A stretch of 8,857 nucleotides of DNA. Source: Chloroflexota bacterium. Its GTDB lineage: Bacteria; Chloroflexota; Dehalococcoidia; Plut-88900. Under the pieces are notes generated by a model. The model searched no databases. It was not told the DNA's origin and saw nothing but the letters and a program-made list of their open reading frames with translations. Where the stretch lies: the NCBI GenBank assembly GCA_022566235.1, contig JADFJI010000064.1:1-8857 (forward strand), in the 5' to 3' direction. Of the stretch, positions 7,012 through 8,857 are shown piece after piece (the first letter of the stretch is position 1; every line of letters begins with the position of its first letter). The translations under genes and the position numbers were made by a program.

Positions 7012-7021
7012 ATAAAATTAT

Positions 7022-7047
7022 GTCTGTCCCGACAAATCGGGACAGAC
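7022..7047. repeat. 11-bp-stem inverted repeat
   Basis: GTCTGTCCCGA (7022-7032) and TCGGGACAGAC (7037-7047) are perfect reverse complements around CAAA. It shares the CCCGA/TCGGG core with the neighbouring palindromes. Confidence 0.7.
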
Positions 7048-7052
7048 CCCCG

Positions 7053-7073
7053 GCCCCAACGCGGCGTCGGGGC
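7053..7073. repeat. 9-bp inverted repeat, one mismatch
   Basis: GCCCCAACG (7053-7061) and CGTCGGGGC (7065-7073) pair around CGG with a single A/C mismatch. It directly follows the 7022-7047 palindrome. Confidence 0.5.
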
Positions 7074-7085
7074 TATCGAGAGTCT

Positions 7086-7107
7086 CGATCCCGATTCATC
7101 GGGATCG
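7086..7107. repeat. 10-bp-stem inverted repeat
   Basis: CGATCCCGAT (7086-7095) and ATCGGGATCG (7098-7107) are perfect reverse complements around TC, again with the CCCGA/TCGGG core. Confidence 0.7.
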
Positions 7108-7155
7108 GACCGTCCCCCCTCCCTTCGTCAAGCTCCCCTACGGGACACTTCGACA

Positions 7156-7226
7156 AGTCCCGAGTATCGGTACAAGCTCAGTGCAGGCTCAGGACAGGAC
7201 CCCAGACGCCGAGTCCCGGGTATCGG
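7156..7226 (+). repeat. Direct repeat pair AGTCCCGRGTATCGG
   Basis: AGTCCCGAGTATCGG at 7156-7170 recurs at 7212-7226 with one change (A to G). Each copy carries the CCCG-TATCGG half-palindromic core found in the other repeats of this stretch. Confidence 0.55.
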
Positions 7227-7418
7227 GGCGAGTCGGATCCGTCCCCTTTTCGAGAATCTTACTAAACGGCTGCCGGAAGGATAGCATCGCTTTATGTCGA
7301 GCTCTAGGCACAATGCCAAAAAGCTTTGCACAAACGATTGGCACGGAACTCTTATCAAGAAGTATACCTACACCCTCCCGAGTCTTTCAGGTGCAATGTG
7401 GCATTTCTCCCTCATCCT

Positions 7419-7443
7419 CGTCCCCGCAGCTAGTTCGGGGACG
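7419..7443. repeat. 8-bp-stem inverted repeat
   Basis: CGTCCCCG (7419-7426) and CGGGGACG (7436-7443) are perfect reverse complements around a 9-base loop. There is no U-run on either side. Confidence 0.5.
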
Positions 7444-7534
7444 GTCTCCCCATCATGTCGCAATAGAAGAGTCGAAATGTGTGAAACCAACCCATTTGGA
7501 TAACTAATAGACCATGCTGTATCGCCGTAACCTG

Positions 7535-7563
7535 TTGAGTCCAATGTCTATTTATGGTAAGCT
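7535..7563 (+). promoter_or_regulatory. Candidate promoter for the PIN-TRAM leader
   Basis: TTGAGT (7535-7540) is followed after 17 bases by TAAGCT (7558-7563), and TGG just upstream of the latter forms an extended -10 (TGn). The -10 match is poor (3 of 6) but the spacing is ideal. The predicted RNA start near 7570 falls just before the first helix of the structured leader. Confidence 0.4.
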
Positions 7564-7569
7564 ATGACT

Positions 7570-7748
7570 AGAGGTGGAGAGGGCAGAGCGTAGCGTCGGG
7601 GATCCGCTTAAACGGCACTAATACAAGTTTTTGTATCCTGTCTCCCCGATGGTCTCCTTAATCGCTGCTCACTCCTCCGCCTAGACCGCTGGGCCCTACC
7701 GCATGAACCGGGTCTTGGTGGGACCGCGGCGTCTCGTTTGAGATGAGG
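7570..7748 (+). promoter_or_regulatory. Structured leader with T-box signature (candidate T-box riboswitch)
   Basis: T-box leaders sense uncharged tRNA and control aminoacyl-tRNA synthetase or amino-acid genes. GGTGGGACCGCG at 7717-7728 matches the T-box core GGTGGNACCGCG in full. Around it an antiterminator-like fold can be drawn: UCUUGG (7713-7718) with UUGAGA (7738-7743, three G-U pairs), the 7-nt bulge UGGGACC (7719-7725), and GCG with CGU (7726-7728/7735-7737). Upstream a long Stem I-like helix is visible: 7572-7579 with 7675-7682, GAGC/GCTC plus AGCG/CGCT (7586-7595 with 7663-7670), and TCGGGGA/TCCCCGA (7596-7602 with 7643-7649). A competing GGTC/GACC hairpin (7711-7714/7722-7725) could be the alternative state. 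I cannot place the AGTA/GAA specifier-loop motifs, so the amino acid is unknown and the call stays tentative. Confidence 0.5.
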
Positions 7749-7762
7749 ATGGCTTTCAGGCT

Positions 7763-8830
7763 ATGAGAGGCAGGTTGGCAGCGAGTCTCTTGGGAGGAGT
7801 GGTTCTCGGGCTGTTGGGCCTGGGCATCGGCCTGTCGGTAAGGGACATCGGCTCCGCCGAGGATTATGAGCTTTGGATAGTCCTCGGCTCTAGCCTCTCC
7901 GGCCTGGCCTCGGGATTACTGTTTACCTCCTTCACCCTGGCACCCGCATTTCGATGGGTCACAGCTCGGATCGCCGAGGTTCCCTTCAGAGTCCTCGTTT
8001 CCGGCACCCTCGGCCTCATTGTGGGCTTGGTAATCGCCGTCCTCATGCTCTTCGCCTTCTCCGTGTCCGACCTGCCGGAACCATGGGACATTATCACCCC
8101 TGTGCTGGTTAGTGTGACGATGATGCTGGTTGGGCTCGCGGTCGGCACCACCCGGGCCGGTGATCTCTTCCAACTAACCAGGCTGGGGGCCAGAGGCCCG
8201 ATCACCGAATTAGTAGGGGACGGGCCCGAGGAGCAAAATGGAAGGGTCATTCTGGTGGACACCAGCGCCATAATCGACGGACGCATCGCCGAGATCGCCC
8301 ATACCGGGTTTATGGATAGAACCCTCCTTATCCCCAGGTTCGTGCTGGAGGAGCTGCAATACGTTGCCGATTCTCCCGATTCCCTCAAACGCAGCAGGGG
8401 CCGAAGGGGACTGGAAGTGCTAAGCCGGCTTCGCAAAGACCGCCACGTCGATGTGCAAATCACCGATTTGGACGTGCCGGGCGGGAACGGCGTTGACAGC
8501 AAGCTGGTAACCCTGGCCAAAAGCTCCAACTACGCCCTGCTCACCACCGATTTCAATCTCAACAAGGTGGCCGAGCTCCAGGGGATCAGGGTGCTTAACG
8601 TCAACGATCTGGCAAACTCCCTCAAACCGACCTTGTTGCCGGGAGAGGACATGCCACTGCACATCACCCAGGAGGGCAAGGACGACGGCCAGGGAGTCGG
8701 CTTTCTGGACGACGGTACTATGGTGGTAGTAGAAGGCGGAAGCAAGTATGTGAATTCCCAGGTGCCGGTAGTGATCACCAGGGTATTGCAGACCTCCGCC
8801 GGCAGGATAATATTCGCTCACCTCAAGTAG
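7763..8830 (+). CDS. Membrane-anchored PIN-TRAM domain protein (YacL-like)
   Basis: This 355-residue protein has four N-terminal TM helices (about 5-25, 36-58, 75-99, 109-129), a cytoplasmic PIN ribonuclease-fold domain (about 162-287) and a C-terminal TRAM domain (about 293-350). That architecture is the one known for Bacillus subtilis YacL. Acidic residues of a Mg-dependent nuclease site are present: Asp166 in VDTSAIIDGRI, Glu196/Glu197 in VLEELQY, Asp245 in GVDSKL and Asp263 in TTDFNLN. TRAM is a small beta-barrel RNA-binding module, so an RNA target is plausible. The actual substrate of this family is not established to my knowledge. The start is ATG at 7763, where membrane helix 1 begins almost at once. 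Only CAGG lies just upstream, and a better GATGAGG sits 14 nt away. The gene follows the T-box-like leader. In B. subtilis yacL precedes ispD, ispF, gltX, cysE and cysS, so a synthetase gene may lie beyond this window. Confidence 0.92.
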   Translation: MRGRLAASLLGGVVLGLLGLGIGLSVRDIGSAEDYELWIVLGSSLSGLASGLLFTSFTLAPAFRWVTARIAEVPFRVLVSGTLGLIVGLVIAVLMLFAFSVSDLPEPWDIITPVLVSVTMMLVGLAVGTTRAGDLFQLTRLGARGPITELVGDGPEEQNGRVILVDTSAIIDGRIAEIAHTGFMDRTLLIPRFVLEELQYVADSPDSLKRSRGRRGLEVLSRLRKDRHVDVQITDLDVPGGNGVDSKLVTLAKSSNYALLTTDFNLNKVAELQGIRVLNVNDLANSLKPTLLPGEDMPLHITQEGKDDGQGVGFLDDGTMVVVEGGSKYVNSQVPVVITRVLQTSAGRIIFAHLK

Positions 8831-8857
8831 GACTTCCTTGCGAGAAACCCCATCCCC

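Larger units (their letters stand above)
6938..7534. other. Gene-free stretch with GC-rich palindromes
   Basis: These ~600 bases between the divergent SRP RNA and PIN-TRAM transcripts have no credible gene. Open frames here run through palindromes and have no ribosome binding site or recognisable family. The left half holds four GC-rich inverted repeats and degenerate direct repeats. The right half (about 7250-7410) is lower in GC and shows nothing recognisable. One more hairpin lies at 7419-7443. The make-up suggests accumulated intergenic repeat elements or remnants of small mobile sequences. Confidence 0.6.

Noticed and set aside
6931..7284. 117-codon plus-strand open frame in the repeat region
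   Set aside because: It is translated straight through several palindromes, gives a low-complexity Arg/Pro/Ser product and has no ribosome binding site.
7621..7636. ATACAA-GTTT-TTGTAT hairpin as a separate terminator or regulatory site
   Set aside because: It has a short AT-rich stem with no following U-run, and is better read as the apical part of the proposed Stem I of the leader.
7864..8529. 221-codon minus-strand frame opposite the PIN-TRAM gene
   Set aside because: It is antisense to a well-supported PIN-TRAM coding region, is Ser/Thr/Arg-rich and has no recognisable motif.

Overview
The window looks like ordinary chromosomal DNA from a GC-rich free-living bacterium, most likely a Chloroflexota member (Dehalococcoidia-like). 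That placement is inference. It rests on a long signal recognition particle (SRP) RNA that keeps its Alu domain, a PIN-TRAM membrane protein behind a structured leader, an rsmA-ispE pair, and an intergenic region full of GC-rich palindromes. No phage, plasmid, transposase, CRISPR or tRNA gene was seen.

Layout. All protein genes from 7 to 6499 lie on the minus strand. In the direction of transcription they are: a SnoaL/NTF2-like small protein (6499-6059), rsmA (6007-5123), ispE (5126-4200), a small four-helix membrane protein of unknown function (4212-3799), a PHP-domain phosphoesterase (3646-2966), an Ogg-type 8-oxoguanine DNA glycosylase (2827-1949), and a 14-helix DHA2-type MFS exporter (1674-7). 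rsmA, ispE and the membrane protein are tightly coupled. The rsmA stop overlaps a TTG start for ispE, and the ispE stop lies inside the start region of the membrane protein. The last three genes are separated by gaps of 138-274 bases and may have their own signals. Upstream of the SnoaL gene, also on the minus strand, is a complete SRP RNA gene of about 270 nt (6901-6632) with a good sigma70-type promoter.

From 6938 to about 7530 there is no gene. This stretch is a patchwork of perfect or near-perfect short palindromes and degenerate direct repeats. Rightwards from about 7535 there is a promoter-like sequence, then a roughly 190-nt structured leader that ends in a T-box signature (GGTGGGACCGCG, 7717-7728). 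The leader precedes a plus-strand gene for a membrane-anchored PIN-TRAM protein (7763-8830). The last 27 bases hold nothing recognisable.

The genes serve translation (SRP RNA for protein targeting, RsmA for 16S rRNA maturation), isoprenoid precursor synthesis (IspE), DNA repair (Ogg) and export (MFS). The strongest under-annotated items are the two RNAs, the full-length SRP RNA and the candidate T-box leader. I found no convincing novel multi-gene system.
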